Of a DNA stretch of 64,000 bases, positions 42,110 through 51,462 are shown piece after piece. The stretch spans positions 248,001 through 312,000 of the forward strand of contig NZ_JBAKHD010000003.1 in assembly GCF_049065735.1 (NCBI RefSeq), read 5' to 3'. The position numbers and the translations under genes were made by a program. The stretch comes from Paramesorhizobium sp049065735 (lineage in GTDB: Bacteria > Pseudomonadota > Alphaproteobacteria > Rhizobiales > Rhizobiaceae). The notes beneath the pieces were generated by a model, which did no database searches, had not been told where the DNA came from, and was given only the letters and a program-made list of their open reading frames with translations. The stretch's first letter is position 1. Each line of letters opens with the position of its first letter.

Positions 42110-43765
42110 ATGGCAGCCGATGCGGACGTCATCGTCGTGGGCGCGGGATTGGCCGGGCTTGTTGCCGCGGCGGAGCTGGCGGATGCCGGCAAGCGGGTGA
42201 TCATTGTCGAGCAGGAAGGCGATAACGCCATCGGCGGGCAGGCCTTCTGGTCTCTGGGCGGTCTCTTCATGATCGACACGCCCGAGCAGCGGCGCATGGG
42301 CATCAAGGACAGTTTCGAGCTTGCCCGGCAGGACTGGTTCGGCTCCGCCGGTTTCGACCGGCCCGAAGACCACTGGCCGAAACAATGGGCCGAAGCCTAT
42401 CTGCAATTCGCCGCCGGCGAAAAGCGCGCCTGGCTCCATTCGCTGGGGCTGCGCTGGTTTCCTGTGGTCGGCTGGGCTGAACGCGGCGGCAGCCTTGCCA
42501 CCGGCCATGGCAATTCCGTGCCGCGCTTCCATATCACCTGGGGCACAGGCCCCGGCGTGGTCGAGCCGTTCGAGCGGCGGGTGCGCGAGGCGGTAGACAA
42601 GGGCCGCATCGTCATCAAATACCGCCACCGCGTAAGCCGCATCCTCAAGACGAACGGCGCCGTCACCGGCGTATCAGGCGAAATCCTCGCGCCCTCGGCG
42701 ACGAAACGCGGTGAGAAATCGAACCGCGACATCGCAGGCACGTTCGAATTCTCCGCAGGCGCTGTTATCGTCGCCTCCGGCGGTATCGGCGGCAATTTCG
42801 ATCTGGTGCGCAAGAACTGGCCGCGCGAGCGTCTGGGCGAGCCGCCCGCGCATATGGTCTCCGGCGTCCCCGATCATGTTGATGGCCGCATGATCGGCAT
42901 TGCCGTGGAGGCAGGCGGCGCGACCATCAACACCGACCGCATGTGGCATTATACGGAAGGGTTGAAGAACTGGTCGCCCATCTGGCCCAATCATGGCATC
43001 CGCATCTTGCCCGGTCCGTCTTCGCTCTGGTTCGACGCAAAAGGCAACCGCCTCCCCTCCCCCTGCCTGCCGGGCTTCGATACGCTCGCCACGCTCAGGC
43101 ACATCCTTTACACCGGTCATGATTATTCCTGGTTCGTGCTGACCCAAAAGATCATCGAAAAGGAATTCGCGCTGTCAGGCTCCGAGCAGAACCCGGACCT
43201 GACAGGCAAGGACTGGAAACTTCTCCTCAAAAGCCGCCTCGGCAAGGGCGCGCCGCCGCCGGTGGAAGCGTTCAAGAGCCGAGGCGAGGATTTCATCGTC
43301 GCACGAAACCTTCCCGACCTGGTCGAGGGCATGAACCGGCTCATAGGCGAAAAGCGCATCGATCTCGAGCACCTGCGCATCCAGATCGAGGCGCGCGACC
43401 GCGAGATCGCCAACAAATATTCCAAAGACGCACAGGTCACCGCTATCAGAGGCGCACGCAATTATCTCGGCGACCGGCTGGTGCGCACGGCAAAGCCGCA
43501 CCGCATCCTCGATCCCGAAGCCGGCCCCCTCATCGCCGTCCGCCTCCATATCCTGACCCGCAAGACACTGGGCGGCCTCAACACCAATCTGCAGTCCCAA
43601 GTGTTGGATGGTTCCGGTGTGCCCGTCCCTGGCCTCTACGCTGCGGGAGAAGCGGCGGGATTTGGGGGCGGCGGGTATCACGGCTACAACGCGCTGGAAG
43701 GCACGTTTCTGGGCGGGTGCCTATTTTCGGGGAGAGCAGCGGGCCGGGCGGCGGCGAAGGTTTGA
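42110..43765 (+). CDS. FAD-dependent dehydrogenase (KsdD/fumarate reductase type)
   Basis: This 551-residue flavoprotein has the dinucleotide motif ADVIVVGAGLAGLVAAAELADAGKRVIIVEQ at the start, a second ASGGIGGNFDLVRKNW region and the C-terminal FAD closure VPGLYAAGEAAGFGGGGYHGYNALEGTFLGGCLFSGR. The layout is that of the FAD_binding_2 family (3-ketosteroid dehydrogenase and flavocytochrome c-like). Similar proteins are annotated as FAD-binding dehydrogenases; the substrate is unknown. The ATG at 42110 follows GGGAGGGGG; earlier in-frame starts are less likely. Confidence 0.85.
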   Translation: MAADADVIVVGAGLAGLVAAAELADAGKRVIIVEQEGDNAIGGQAFWSLGGLFMIDTPEQRRMGIKDSFELARQDWFGSAGFDRPEDHWPKQWAEAYLQFAAGEKRAWLHSLGLRWFPVVGWAERGGSLATGHGNSVPRFHITWGTGPGVVEPFERRVREAVDKGRIVIKYRHRVSRILKTNGAVTGVSGEILAPSATKRGEKSNRDIAGTFEFSAGAVIVASGGIGGNFDLVRKNWPRERLGEPPAHMVSGVPDHVDGRMIGIAVEAGGATINTDRMWHYTEGLKNWSPIWPNHGIRILPGPSSLWFDAKGNRLPSPCLPGFDTLATLRHILYTGHDYSWFVLTQKIIEKEFALSGSEQNPDLTGKDWKLLLKSRLGKGAPPPVEAFKSRGEDFIVARNLPDLVEGMNRLIGEKRIDLEHLRIQIEARDREIANKYSKDAQVTAIRGARNYLGDRLVRTAKPHRILDPEAGPLIAVRLHILTRKTLGGLNTNLQSQVLDGSGVPVPGLYAAGEAAGFGGGGYHGYNALEGTFLGGCLFSGRAAGRAAAKV

Positions 43766-43869
43766 CGACGGTTCAGGATAGGCGGAAAAATTGTATCGCT
43801 CGCCATCGCGATAGATGCAACGCAGGGCTTAATCTGCTCGTGGTCGCCAAGGGGCTGGTTTCTATGCTT

Positions 43870-44835
43870 TCACCTGTACCAATGGTTTGGCGCTGAATCC
43901 GCTACTTTTGGCAAGTCATTTGTATCCAGGCGCGGCACAAGCAAGGGATCATTTTTCTTGCTGTTCGCCACATTCACCTCAGTTGTAAACGCGAGCTTGC
44001 ATCCTTTTTCACTGAGAGCCTTCGCTACAAAGTCACTTGAGGATCCATACGGATAGCACGCAGTCCAGTTTTCATTATATGCGCCGATCGATTTGAGAAA
44101 ATCTATGGATTGATCGATCTCGCGCTCAAGCGCAGAAGGCTCCAGCGCATTCCACCAATAATGATTGTAGCCGTGGCTGCCGACATGCATTCCGTCCGAA
44201 ACCATATGCGTCAGTTGATCTTTCGTCATATAAATTTCGCTGCAAAAAGCCTCCTGGGACATGCCGATATATTTATCGAAAAGGGCCGAACATATCCGCC
44301 CTCGCAAATCTTCCGGGAGAGCCACCTGTAAAAATCTCTTGACGAAAATGACTTCCTTCGGATCAAACCTATTGGCTACCGCAAGTTCAGAATAATATTC
44401 CTCGAATGGCTTCAGCTGATATTCCGCGCTGTGCAGTTCGAAAAGCGAGCGGACATCGTCAATAAGCCTTTCTATGTCAGCGCACGACGCAAGAATGAAG
44501 TGAATCTTATTTACATCCAGGACATCGTTTTCCTGTATGGCTTTACCAGGAGCGTAGAATAGCCCCTGCATGCCATTCTTCTTAAGGACCGGGTAAGCGT
44601 ATTTGAAGTGATCGGAATAGGCGTCGTCAAACGTCATGAGAATGGCGTTAGGCGGCAGATCGACGCCATCATGGAAGCTGGCAATAACCTCGTCCACGCT
44701 CACCGGGTTATAGTTTTTCCTTATGAAGGCAACCTGTTCCTTGAAATCATCGAGCTCAAGACCCTTGATCGCTGGAAACCGGGATTTAGCGATGGGCCTT
44801 ACATAATGATACATTACGACGGTGAGATTGCTCAT
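43870..44835 (-). CDS. Polysaccharide deacetylase-family protein
   Basis: This 321-residue NodB-like protein has TVVMYHYVRPI at the start, ILMTFDDAYSDHFKYAYPVL (metal-binding DD), GSHGYNHYWW (metal H-x3-H-like) and later CYPYGSSSD. It would remove N-acetyl groups or similar from a glycan. The start overlaps the stop of the upstream gene by four bases (ATGA), so the two form a pair. Base composition is visibly AT-richer than the surroundings, with codons such as ATA, AAA and TTT more frequent. No signal peptide is seen, suggesting a cytosolic step in surface-glycan assembly. Confidence 0.85.
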   Translation of the reverse strand: MSNLTVVMYHYVRPIAKSRFPAIKGLELDDFKEQVAFIRKNYNPVSVDEVIASFHDGVDLPPNAILMTFDDAYSDHFKYAYPVLKKNGMQGLFYAPGKAIQENDVLDVNKIHFILASCADIERLIDDVRSLFELHSAEYQLKPFEEYYSELAVANRFDPKEVIFVKRFLQVALPEDLRGRICSALFDKYIGMSQEAFCSEIYMTKDQLTHMVSDGMHVGSHGYNHYWWNALEPSALEREIDQSIDFLKSIGAYNENWTACYPYGSSSDFVAKALSEKGCKLAFTTEVNVANSKKNDPLLVPRLDTNDLPKVADSAPNHWYR

Positions 44836-45902
44836 GGCTTCATTCCGTAAATCGTCGGACGGTCAAAATCAGCGTCCTGCTTCGTGATATGAAGCCTTGA
44901 GGTGTCAAGGAAATCAGCCAATCCTTCTTTGGCCCAAAGTATAAGCGATGTTGTCGCTGGATCCCTTATCTCCACGGGATGGAAAAGATGGGGGAACTTG
45001 AAAAAATCATGATCCAAAGTCGAAAAAAGTCCCATTGCGCCAAGAACCGCATTCAACCGTGCGTTCGTTGAGAAGAAGTCGATGGCGCTCGCTCCCTGCT
45101 CTCCAGCGTAGTGAATGGCGGCGCTCACCGCCGATGGATAGCTGGCTGCGTCTCCGAAAATATCGACGCAGTGCGCCATAACAAATCCGTCCACATCTTT
45201 GTCAATGCGAACGCAGACATGGCACGAGCCATTCACTATAAAATGGGAATATTTGAAATACGGATGATTATCATACCGCCATTTTATGTCTTCGTGTTTC
45301 CTTGAAAAGGAATTATGCTCCTTGGAAAAATTATCATAGATCTTGTCGACATCCCCGGGATCAAAATCGCGGGATAAAGCAAAATCTGCGAGCAAAATCT
45401 GCGCCTTTGCATATTTATAAGCTAAAGGATCTGCCTTTATCGCGTCCTTTATTGTGTCCCAATGAATAACATGAACATGCCTGGGTATCGCCTTGATATA
45501 CCTGAAACCGCTCCTCAGGTACACGGGAAGGGCGGCATGGGAAATGCCCATCCCGATCATGACGTCGAAACGGTTTTTTAAATAGCCGATCATTGCGGGC
45601 CCGGAACCTTTGTTCCTGTGCTCTTCGGCGACCACCCACGTCGTTAGTTCTGCTCCATCCAGCTTTTTACCGCCAGCATAGAAATCACGCGCATTCAGCC
45701 CCATGACGCCTACGATCTGGTCATCCAGGACGGCGACGCAGCATTCGTCGATGCCGGTGTTGACGGGCGTATCTATGAACTGCCAGCGATAGAATGCGCT
45801 ATCTCCGAGCGCTATTTTTCTTTTCCAGTGTTCGTTATAAAATCTGCAAACATCATCAACTTCAAAACCGAAGTCGCTTGGTTTACCAATTTTTATAGGC
45901 AT
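44832..45902 (-). CDS. GNAT-superfamily protein paired with the deacetylase
   Basis: This 356-residue protein has an N-terminal GNAT-like region (IGVMGLNARDFYAGGKKL, then TWVVAEEHRNKGSGPAMIGYL, the acetyl-CoA loop) and a second half that could be another GNAT-like fold (GSCHVCVRIDKDVDGFVMAHCVDIFGDA). It resembles acyltransferases found in surface-polysaccharide loci. Translationally coupled to the downstream deacetylase. AT-rich like its partner, suggesting horizontal acquisition of the pair. The donor-acceptor chemistry is not predictable. Confidence 0.7.
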   Translation of the reverse strand: MPIKIGKPSDFGFEVDDVCRFYNEHWKRKIALGDSAFYRWQFIDTPVNTGIDECCVAVLDDQIVGVMGLNARDFYAGGKKLDGAELTTWVVAEEHRNKGSGPAMIGYLKNRFDVMIGMGISHAALPVYLRSGFRYIKAIPRHVHVIHWDTIKDAIKADPLAYKYAKAQILLADFALSRDFDPGDVDKIYDNFSKEHNSFSRKHEDIKWRYDNHPYFKYSHFIVNGSCHVCVRIDKDVDGFVMAHCVDIFGDAASYPSAVSAAIHYAGEQGASAIDFFSTNARLNAVLGAMGLFSTLDHDFFKFPHLFHPVEIRDPATTSLILWAKEGLADFLDTSRLHITKQDADFDRPTIYGMKP

Positions 45903-46094
45903 ACCCTACCTCGAGGATTACAGGTGCCGATGATTCGTTGGCTCCAAACTCATAATGTAATCGTGACAAGCGAACCATCGTTATTGCGCCGCCCCGTTAA
46001 CGCGACAGCGCCCCCTCCGCCCTATTGAGCAGAGGGAGCTTTTTGTGATTTTCCGAAACGGAATGCGCGCCAGCCAGCCCGCCCTAAACGCTGC

Positions 46095-47087
46095 TTAATC
46101 CATCTGGATCTTCGCGTTCTCCACCACCGGCTTCCACTTCGCCAGCTCCGCCGTCACATGCTTGCCGAGCTCCTCCGGCGTCGAGCCGACGATGGTGGCG
46201 CTGAAATCCTTCATCCGCGCGACAACGGCCGGATCTTTCAGCGCCTTGTTGGCGGCTTCGTTCAGTTTGGCGACAACCTCCGGCGGCGTACCGGCTGGCG
46301 CAAAGAGCGCATTCCAAGTGTAGGTCTCATAGTTGGGAATACCGGATTCGGCGACCGTCGGCACGTCCGGGAAGGAAGCGGCGCGTTCCTTCGTGGTGAT
46401 CGCCAGCGCCCGCAGCGTGCCGGCCTTGATGTGTCCTGATGAGGACGGCAGATTGTCGAACATGATGGGCACCTGATTACCGATCACGTCGTTGAGCGCC
46501 GGGCCCGCCCCTTTATAGGGCACATGCTGCATGTTCACGCCAGCCATACTCTTGAACAATTCGCCGGAGAGGTGCAGCGGCGTGCCGTTGCCTGACGAGG
46601 CATAGGCATAGCCCTCGGGGTCGGCCTTCAGCAGCGCCAGCAGTTCCTTGACATCCTTCGCCGGCAGCTTCGGGTTTACGACAAGCACATTCGGCACGAG
46701 GACCAGCAGCGAGACCGGCGCGAAATCCTTCTCCGCGTCATAGGGCTTGGTCTTGAAGATGAGCGGGTTCAGCGCGTGGGTGGCCACCGTCCCCATCAGG
46801 ATCGTATAGCCATCCGGTTCTGCCCGCGCCACGCGGTCCGCGCCGAGGCTGCCGCCCGCGCCGCCGACATTCTCGACCACCACCTGCTGGCCGAGCCCTT
46901 CCGCCATCTTCTCCGCGACGATACGCGCAACCACATCCGTCGAGCCGCCCGCCGAAAACGGCACGACGAGCGTAACGGGCCTTGACGGAAACTGCTGGGC
47001 GCCAGCCGGCGCGCCGAGCGCCAAGGAAGCCAGCACGCTTGCGCCGAGCGCAACAAGCGCGCGGCGGGTCATCTTCGAAAATGCCAT
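46095..47087 (-). CDS. Tripartite tricarboxylate transporter substrate-binding protein (TctC/Bug)
   Basis: This 330-residue periplasmic protein has a signal peptide ending APAGAQQF (near residue 29). The Bug-family pattern includes FPSRPVTLVVPFSAGGSTDVVARIVAEKM, VVENVGGAGGSLGADRVARAEPDGYTILMG, ASSGNGTPLHLSGELFK and PYKGAGPALNDVIG. It binds a small organic acid and would feed a TctAB membrane pair, which is not next to it (orphan). The ATG at 47087 follows GGAGGAGAAG. Confidence 0.92.
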   Translation of the reverse strand: MAFSKMTRRALVALGASVLASLALGAPAGAQQFPSRPVTLVVPFSAGGSTDVVARIVAEKMAEGLGQQVVVENVGGAGGSLGADRVARAEPDGYTILMGTVATHALNPLIFKTKPYDAEKDFAPVSLLVLVPNVLVVNPKLPAKDVKELLALLKADPEGYAYASSGNGTPLHLSGELFKSMAGVNMQHVPYKGAGPALNDVIGNQVPIMFDNLPSSSGHIKAGTLRALAITTKERAASFPDVPTVAESGIPNYETYTWNALFAPAGTPPEVVAKLNEAANKALKDPAVVARMKDFSATIVGSTPEELGKHVTAELAKWKPVVENAKIQMD

Positions 47088-47208
47088 GGTCTTCTCCTCC
47101 CAAGAATAAGGCAACATTCTCAGGATAGACCGGTGGGATCAGGACGCAAGGCGGATAATGTTATCCGGCGACGCTCCGCCGCGCGGCGGGACGGGCGACG
47201 GCGACGGG

Positions 47209-47655
47209 CTAGCCTACCAACCGTGCAGCCTTATCGAGATCTTTCTCCCGCCCGAACAGGCGAAAGATAGCGACCTGTTCCTCGGACGATGGGATATAGA
47301 CACCATGGACCTTTTCCCGAGTGACAAGCCGCAGGGATTTCCACGCCTCGCCGTGCTTGACTTCGAGATTACCCATCAGTTCGATGCGCAGACAGCCCGG
47401 TAAATAGATGCTGGTAAAAGGATCGGAGCGGAACTGCGGATGGGTCTTCGGAACGGCAGGCTCCACTTTCCAATAACGAAGAAACCCCATGGCCGTTTCG
47501 CGAGAGGCGAATATATCGACGTCGTCGGGTGCAACGTCCGTATAGCCTGAAAGATGCATCGCGGTGCTACCGATGATCCACCAGTCCTCCGCACCATCAG
47601 GAGCCGCTTCAGCGATAGCTGCTAGCGTCCGTTCCAGCGGTGCCGCACCCGTCAT
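47209..47655 (-). CDS. Nucleotidyltransferase-fold protein of unknown role
   Basis: This 148-residue protein carries WWIIGSTAMHLSGYTDVAPDDVDIF near residues 26-50, which resembles the nucleotidyltransferase G-S-x..D-x-D core found in AbiEii, MNT and related families. The rest (DPFTSIYLPGCLRIELMGNLEV) is consistent. The start overlaps the end of the ABC exporter gene by four bases (ATGA). No antitoxin partner is next to it, so a toxin-antitoxin role is not supported. Function unknown. Confidence 0.65.
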   Translation of the reverse strand: MTGAAPLERTLAAIAEAAPDGAEDWWIIGSTAMHLSGYTDVAPDDVDIFASRETAMGFLRYWKVEPAVPKTHPQFRSDPFTSIYLPGCLRIELMGNLEVKHGEAWKSLRLVTREKVHGVYIPSSEEQVAIFRLFGREKDLDKAARLVG

Positions 47656-49481
47656 TTCATCCCTCCTTTGAACGCATCCGCCCCCGCTTCGAACTGTAAC
47701 CGCGCCAGACGGGCGTAAATTCCATCTTGCCCGACGAGGCTGGCATGCGTGCCTTCCTCGACGATCCGCCCCTCGTCGAGCACGAGAATGCGGTCGGCCT
47801 TGAGCACGGTGGCGAGCCGGTGCGCGATGATGAGGGTCGTGCGCCCCTCCATTAGATGCTCCAGCGCCTTTTGCACCAGCATCTCACTGGAGGCATCGAG
47901 CGCGGAAGTCGCCTCGTCGAGCAGCAGCACCGGCGCATCGCGCAATATGGCGCGGGCAATGGCGATGCGCTGGCGCTGGCCGCCTGACAGCGTCACGCCG
48001 CGCTCGCCGACTTGCGTGTCGTAGCCATTCTCCAGCGCCAGAATGAAATCATGCGCGAGAGCCGCCTTCGCCGCCGCCTCGATTTGCCTCTCATCGGCAC
48101 CAGGCCTGCCGAAGGCGATATTGTCACGGATCGACGCGGCGAAGATCGCGACATCCTGCGGCACCACGGCGATGCGCTCGCGCAAATCGATGGGGTCCGC
48201 ATCGCGCAGATCCACGCCATCAATCGTTATCTTGCCCGATTGCGGATCGTAGAAGCGCAGGATCAGCGAAAACAGCGTGCTCTTGCCCGCGCCGGACGGA
48301 CCGACGATGGCGATGGTTTCGCCGGGCTTCACGGCAAAGCTGACATCGTTGAGGGATGGCGCATCGGGCCGTCCCGGATAGCTGAAGCGCACATGATCGA
48401 AGGCGAGCGCGCCCTGCGCCGGCTTGGGCAGCGCCACCGGATCGGCGGGCGCGGCAATCGCCGGCTTTTCGGCGAGAAGCTCCGTCAGCCGCTCCGTCGC
48501 TCCCGCCGCCTGCGCCAGGTCGCCCCATACTTCCGACAATGCGCCAAGAGCGCTCGCCGCCAGCACCGCATAAAGCAGGAATTGCCCGAGCGTCCCCGGC
48601 GTCATCGCGCCCGAGAGCACGTCGCGCGAGCCGAACCACAGTACTGCCACGACGCTGGAAAACACCATGAAGATGGCGACCGCCGTGAGAAACGACCGCG
48701 CCAGGATCGACGCGCGCGCTGCGACGAAGGCATTGTCCACCGCATCGGAAAATTGCCGCGTCACCAGCGCCTCGTTGGTAAAGGCCTGCAGCGTGCGCAC
48801 GGCGGAAATCTGCTCGCCTGCATAGGCCGTGGCCCGCGCCAGCATGTCCTGCGCCGCGCGGGACCGCCGCCGCACCGAACGCCCAAAGGCGATGAGCGGC
48901 AGCACGATGAACGGAATGGCGGCGATGACGAGCGCCGAAAGCTTCGGGCTGGTGACGACCATCATCGCCACCGCGCCGAGCCCGAGGATCAGATTGCGCA
49001 GCGCCATCGACGCCGTCGCGCCCACGGCGGACTTGATCTGCGTCGTGTCGGCCGCCAGCCGCGAGACGATCTCGCCCGACAGGGTGCGATCGAAGAAATC
49101 GGGCGATAATGTCGCCACATGGGAAAACACGTCACGGCGCAGCGCCGCCACCACCCGCTCGCCAAGCGTGATGACGAAATAATAGCGCGCGGCGGAAGCA
49201 ACCGCCAGAACCGCCGCCAGCGCCACCAGCATGCCGAAGTAATTGTTGATGAAATGGCTATTGGCGGCGGTGAAGCCGTGGTCCACCATGCGCCGCACCG
49301 CGAGGGGCAGCACGAGGGTCGCCGCAGCGGCAACCACAAGCGCCACGAGCGCGCCCGCGACCGTCGCCTTGTAGCGGGCGAGATAGGGCGCGAGCCGTTT
49401 GAGCGGCGCCACCTTCCGCCGGTCTCGTCCGGCTGGCTTGCCCTCGGTCCGCTCCGGCTTTTGGGAAAATGTCTCGGCCAT
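47652..49481 (-). CDS. ABC exporter, fused permease-ATPase (MsbA/Lip type)
   Basis: This 609-residue half-transporter has six membrane helices in the first 330 residues, then an ATPase domain with Walker A GPSGAGKSTL, signature LSGGQRQRIAIARAIL, Walker B VLLLDEATSALD and switch HRLATVLKADRILVLDEGRIVEEGTH. It homodimerises and exports lipid-like or peptide-like substrates; MsbA-like specificity is possible but not provable. The first about 30 residues (QKPERTEGKPAGRDRRK) are polar. Followed by the overlapping nucleotidyltransferase-like gene. Confidence 0.92.
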   Translation of the reverse strand: MAETFSQKPERTEGKPAGRDRRKVAPLKRLAPYLARYKATVAGALVALVVAAAATLVLPLAVRRMVDHGFTAANSHFINNYFGMLVALAAVLAVASAARYYFVITLGERVVAALRRDVFSHVATLSPDFFDRTLSGEIVSRLAADTTQIKSAVGATASMALRNLILGLGAVAMMVVTSPKLSALVIAAIPFIVLPLIAFGRSVRRRSRAAQDMLARATAYAGEQISAVRTLQAFTNEALVTRQFSDAVDNAFVAARASILARSFLTAVAIFMVFSSVVAVLWFGSRDVLSGAMTPGTLGQFLLYAVLAASALGALSEVWGDLAQAAGATERLTELLAEKPAIAAPADPVALPKPAQGALAFDHVRFSYPGRPDAPSLNDVSFAVKPGETIAIVGPSGAGKSTLFSLILRFYDPQSGKITIDGVDLRDADPIDLRERIAVVPQDVAIFAASIRDNIAFGRPGADERQIEAAAKAALAHDFILALENGYDTQVGERGVTLSGGQRQRIAIARAILRDAPVLLLDEATSALDASSEMLVQKALEHLMEGRTTLIIAHRLATVLKADRILVLDEGRIVEEGTHASLVGQDGIYARLARLQFEAGADAFKGGMK

Positions 49482-49656
49482 TGTTTCCTGATGTTTGGGA
49501 TTGTTATTGCCGCCCGGCTGATGTATAGGCTCGCCAACGCTTTTGGAAGCCGTGGGCTCATGGTCTGCGGCTTCAAGTTTGCCAGTGGGCGGAAGTGCCG
49601 CAGTTTCGATCCGTTCGGGACGTGGTTAACGCCACAATTCTTCAGGAATGTGACCG

Positions 49657-49878
49657 ATGAAAGCCAATATCCATCCCGATTACCACACCATCAAGGTCGT
49701 GATGACCGACGGCACCGAATATTTCACCCGCTCGACCTGGGGCAAGGAAGGCGACACGATGAATCTCGACATCGATCCGACCACCCATCCGGCCTGGACG
49801 GGCGGCTCGCAGACCCTCGTCGACCGCGGCGGCCGCGTCTCCAAGTTCAAGAACCGCTTCGGCAATCTCGGCATCTAA
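49657..49878 (+). CDS. rpmE: 50S ribosomal protein L31 (cysteine-free)
   Basis: This 73-residue protein has the L31 pattern MKANIHPDYHTIKVVMTDGTEYFTRSTWG and SRFKNRFG-like end (VSKFKNRFGNLGI). The CxxC zinc-binding cysteines of the C+ form are absent, so it is a zinc-independent type. Alphaproteobacteria usually carry this form. The gene is monocistronic with a terminator about 80 bp downstream and a palindromic repeat between. Confidence 0.96.
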   Translation: MKANIHPDYHTIKVVMTDGTEYFTRSTWGKEGDTMNLDIDPTTHPAWTGGSQTLVDRGGRVSKFKNRFGNLGI

Positions 49879-49923
49879 GCATGATCCCGAAAAGTTGCAG
49901 ACTTTTCGGATAAGATCATGCGG
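49879..49923. repeat. Dispersed palindromic repeat, family A (after rpmE)
   Basis: GCATGATCCCGAAAAGTTGC to AGATCATGCGG, directly behind the rpmE stop. It is the most symmetric copy, with CCGAAAAGT and ACTTTTCGG arms. Confidence 0.85.
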
Positions 49924-49956
49924 TGTAACGAGACCGGATAGCCAGCAAGACTATCG

Positions 49957-49983
49957 AAAACCCCGCTCCGGCGGGGTTTTTTG
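49957..49983 (+). terminator. Terminator of rpmE
   Basis: AAAACCCCGC, TCCG, GCGGGG followed by TTTTTT: a classical intrinsic terminator. Confidence 0.93.
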
Positions 49984-49999
49984 TTGCTATAATGGGAAG

Positions 50000-50578
50000 A
50001 TGAAACAGTCCGGTTCAGCCATATTCATCACCGGCAGCTCGCATGCCGGCAAAACGACGCTGGCGGCCCGGCTTGGCGATAGGCTGGGCTGGACGCTCAT
50101 CTCCACGGACAAACTCGCCCGCCACCCCGGTCGCCCATGGCCCGATATTCCTCCCGCCATTGCCGAATATTATTCGAGCCTGTCGCTTGAAACCATTTAC
50201 TGGTTCCTGCGGGTGCATCACGAAAATATGTGGCCTTTGATCAGGCAGACGATCGAAGCCGAGTGTCCTGCTGGGAAGCCTTTCATCATGGAAGGCTCCG
50301 CCTTGCGGCCGGAATACATTGCCACGCTGGATGGGATCGCAGTGTGCTTGTGGGCTGATACAGATTTCCTGCGCGACCGGATTCGCCGCGAAGCCGGATA
50401 TGTGGACGCCGATGCGTACCAACGGGTACGGATCGGCAAATTCATCGAGCGATCCCTCCGCGATAATAGCGAAATGCGGGCAGCGGCGGAGAAACACGGC
50501 ATGACGATTGTAGATGTTGCCGATGCCGGTGCTGTGGAAAGGCTGTTCGATATGCTGGTGAAGAAGGCGACGGCTTAG
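50000..50578 (+). CDS. P-loop kinase/ATPase, chloramphenicol phosphotransferase-like
   Basis: This 192-residue protein has Walker A ITGSSHAGKTTLAARL (near residue 9) followed by a short kinase-like fold (STDKLARHPGRPWPD, FIMEGSALRPEYI, ADTDFLRDRIRREAG). It resembles small cytosolic kinases such as AAA_33 or chloramphenicol 3-O-phosphotransferase; the substrate is unknown. The ATG at 50000 lies 17 bp past the rpmE terminator, with GGGAAG very close. An upstream frame extension runs through the terminator and is not plausible. It converges on yebC. Confidence 0.7.
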   Translation: MKQSGSAIFITGSSHAGKTTLAARLGDRLGWTLISTDKLARHPGRPWPDIPPAIAEYYSSLSLETIYWFLRVHHENMWPLIRQTIEAECPAGKPFIMEGSALRPEYIATLDGIAVCLWADTDFLRDRIRREAGYVDADAYQRVRIGKFIERSLRDNSEMRAAAEKHGMTIVDVADAGAVERLFDMLVKKATA

Positions 50579-50644
50579 GCAGTGGGATAGACCGGAGAGG
50601 CTGGCGACGCTCAAATTGAAAACGAACTGTTCGGCCCAATAAAA

Positions 50645-50671
50645 AAACTCCCGGGCTTCCACCCGGGAGTT
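50645..50671. terminator. Bidirectional terminator between the kinase gene and yebC
   Basis: ACTCCCGGG and CCCGGGAGT with a 6-base loop. A-tracts and T-tracts flank both sides, so it can stop both converging transcripts. Confidence 0.85.
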
Positions 50672-50697
50672 TTCATACATCCCTGTATGTTTAAAAA

Positions 50698-51444
50698 TCA
50701 AGCGCTCAGCTTTTCCATCACTTCGTCGCTGACTTCGAAATTCGTGTAGACGTTCTGCACGTCGTCATCGTCTTCAAGCACATTTAGCAGCTTCAGCAGC
50801 GAGCGGGCTTTTTCCTCGTCGAGTTCGGTATTGGTCTGCGGCTTCCAGATCGTCTTGATCGATTCCGCCTCGCCGAGCGATGCTTCGAGCGATTTCGACA
50901 CCTCGCCGACATTCTCGAAGGCGCAAATGATGACGTGGCCGTTTTCGTCCGATTGCGCGTCGTCGGCGCCGGCCTCGATGGCCGCTTCCATGACCTTGTC
51001 GGCATCGCCCACTTCCGGCTTGTAGACGATCTCGCCCACGCGGTCGAACATGAAGGAGACCGAGCCGGTTTCACCCAGCGACCCGCCGGCCTTGGTGAAG
51101 GCGGCGCGGACATTGGAGGCGGTGCGGTTGCGGTTATCGGTCAGCGCTTCGACGATGACCGACACGCCGCCGGGGCCGCGGCCCTCATAGCGCACCTCTT
51201 CATAGTTCTCGCCCTCATTGCCCGAGGCCTTCTTGATGGCGCGCTCGATATTGTCCTTCGGCATCGATTCCGCCTTGGCGTTCTGGATCGCCAGACGCAG
51301 GCGCGGATTCATCGCCGGATCGGGCAGGCCCTGCTTGGCGGCTACCGTGATTTCGCGCGAGAGCTTGGAAAAGATTTTCGACCGCACGGCATCCTGCCGG
51401 CCCTTGCGGTGCATGATGTTCTTAAACTGTGAATGGCCAGCCAT
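50698..51444 (-). CDS. yebC: YebC/PmpR-family translation/transcription factor
   Basis: This 248-residue three-domain protein starts MAGHSQFKNIMHRKGRQDAVRSKIFSKLSREI, the family hallmark, followed by PRLRLAIQNAKAESMPKDNIERAIKK and YEGRGPGGVSVIVEALTDNRNRT. YebC proteins bind DNA as regulators in some bacteria, and more recent work on the family links them to ribosome stalling at proline stretches, which would complement EF-P. The ATG at 51444 is the family start. A family B repeat lies upstream. Confidence 0.95.
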   Translation of the reverse strand: MAGHSQFKNIMHRKGRQDAVRSKIFSKLSREITVAAKQGLPDPAMNPRLRLAIQNAKAESMPKDNIERAIKKASGNEGENYEEVRYEGRGPGGVSVIVEALTDNRNRTASNVRAAFTKAGGSLGETGSVSFMFDRVGEIVYKPEVGDADKVMEAAIEAGADDAQSDENGHVIICAFENVGEVSKSLEASLGEAESIKTIWKPQTNTELDEEKARSLLKLLNVLEDDDDVQNVYTNFEVSDEVMEKLSA

Positions 51445-51462
51445 GGCACCCCTGTCAATTTC

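Noticed and set aside
47209..47655. Toxin-antitoxin module (nucleotidyltransferase type)
   Set aside because: No small partner gene is adjacent; the only overlap is with an ABC exporter.
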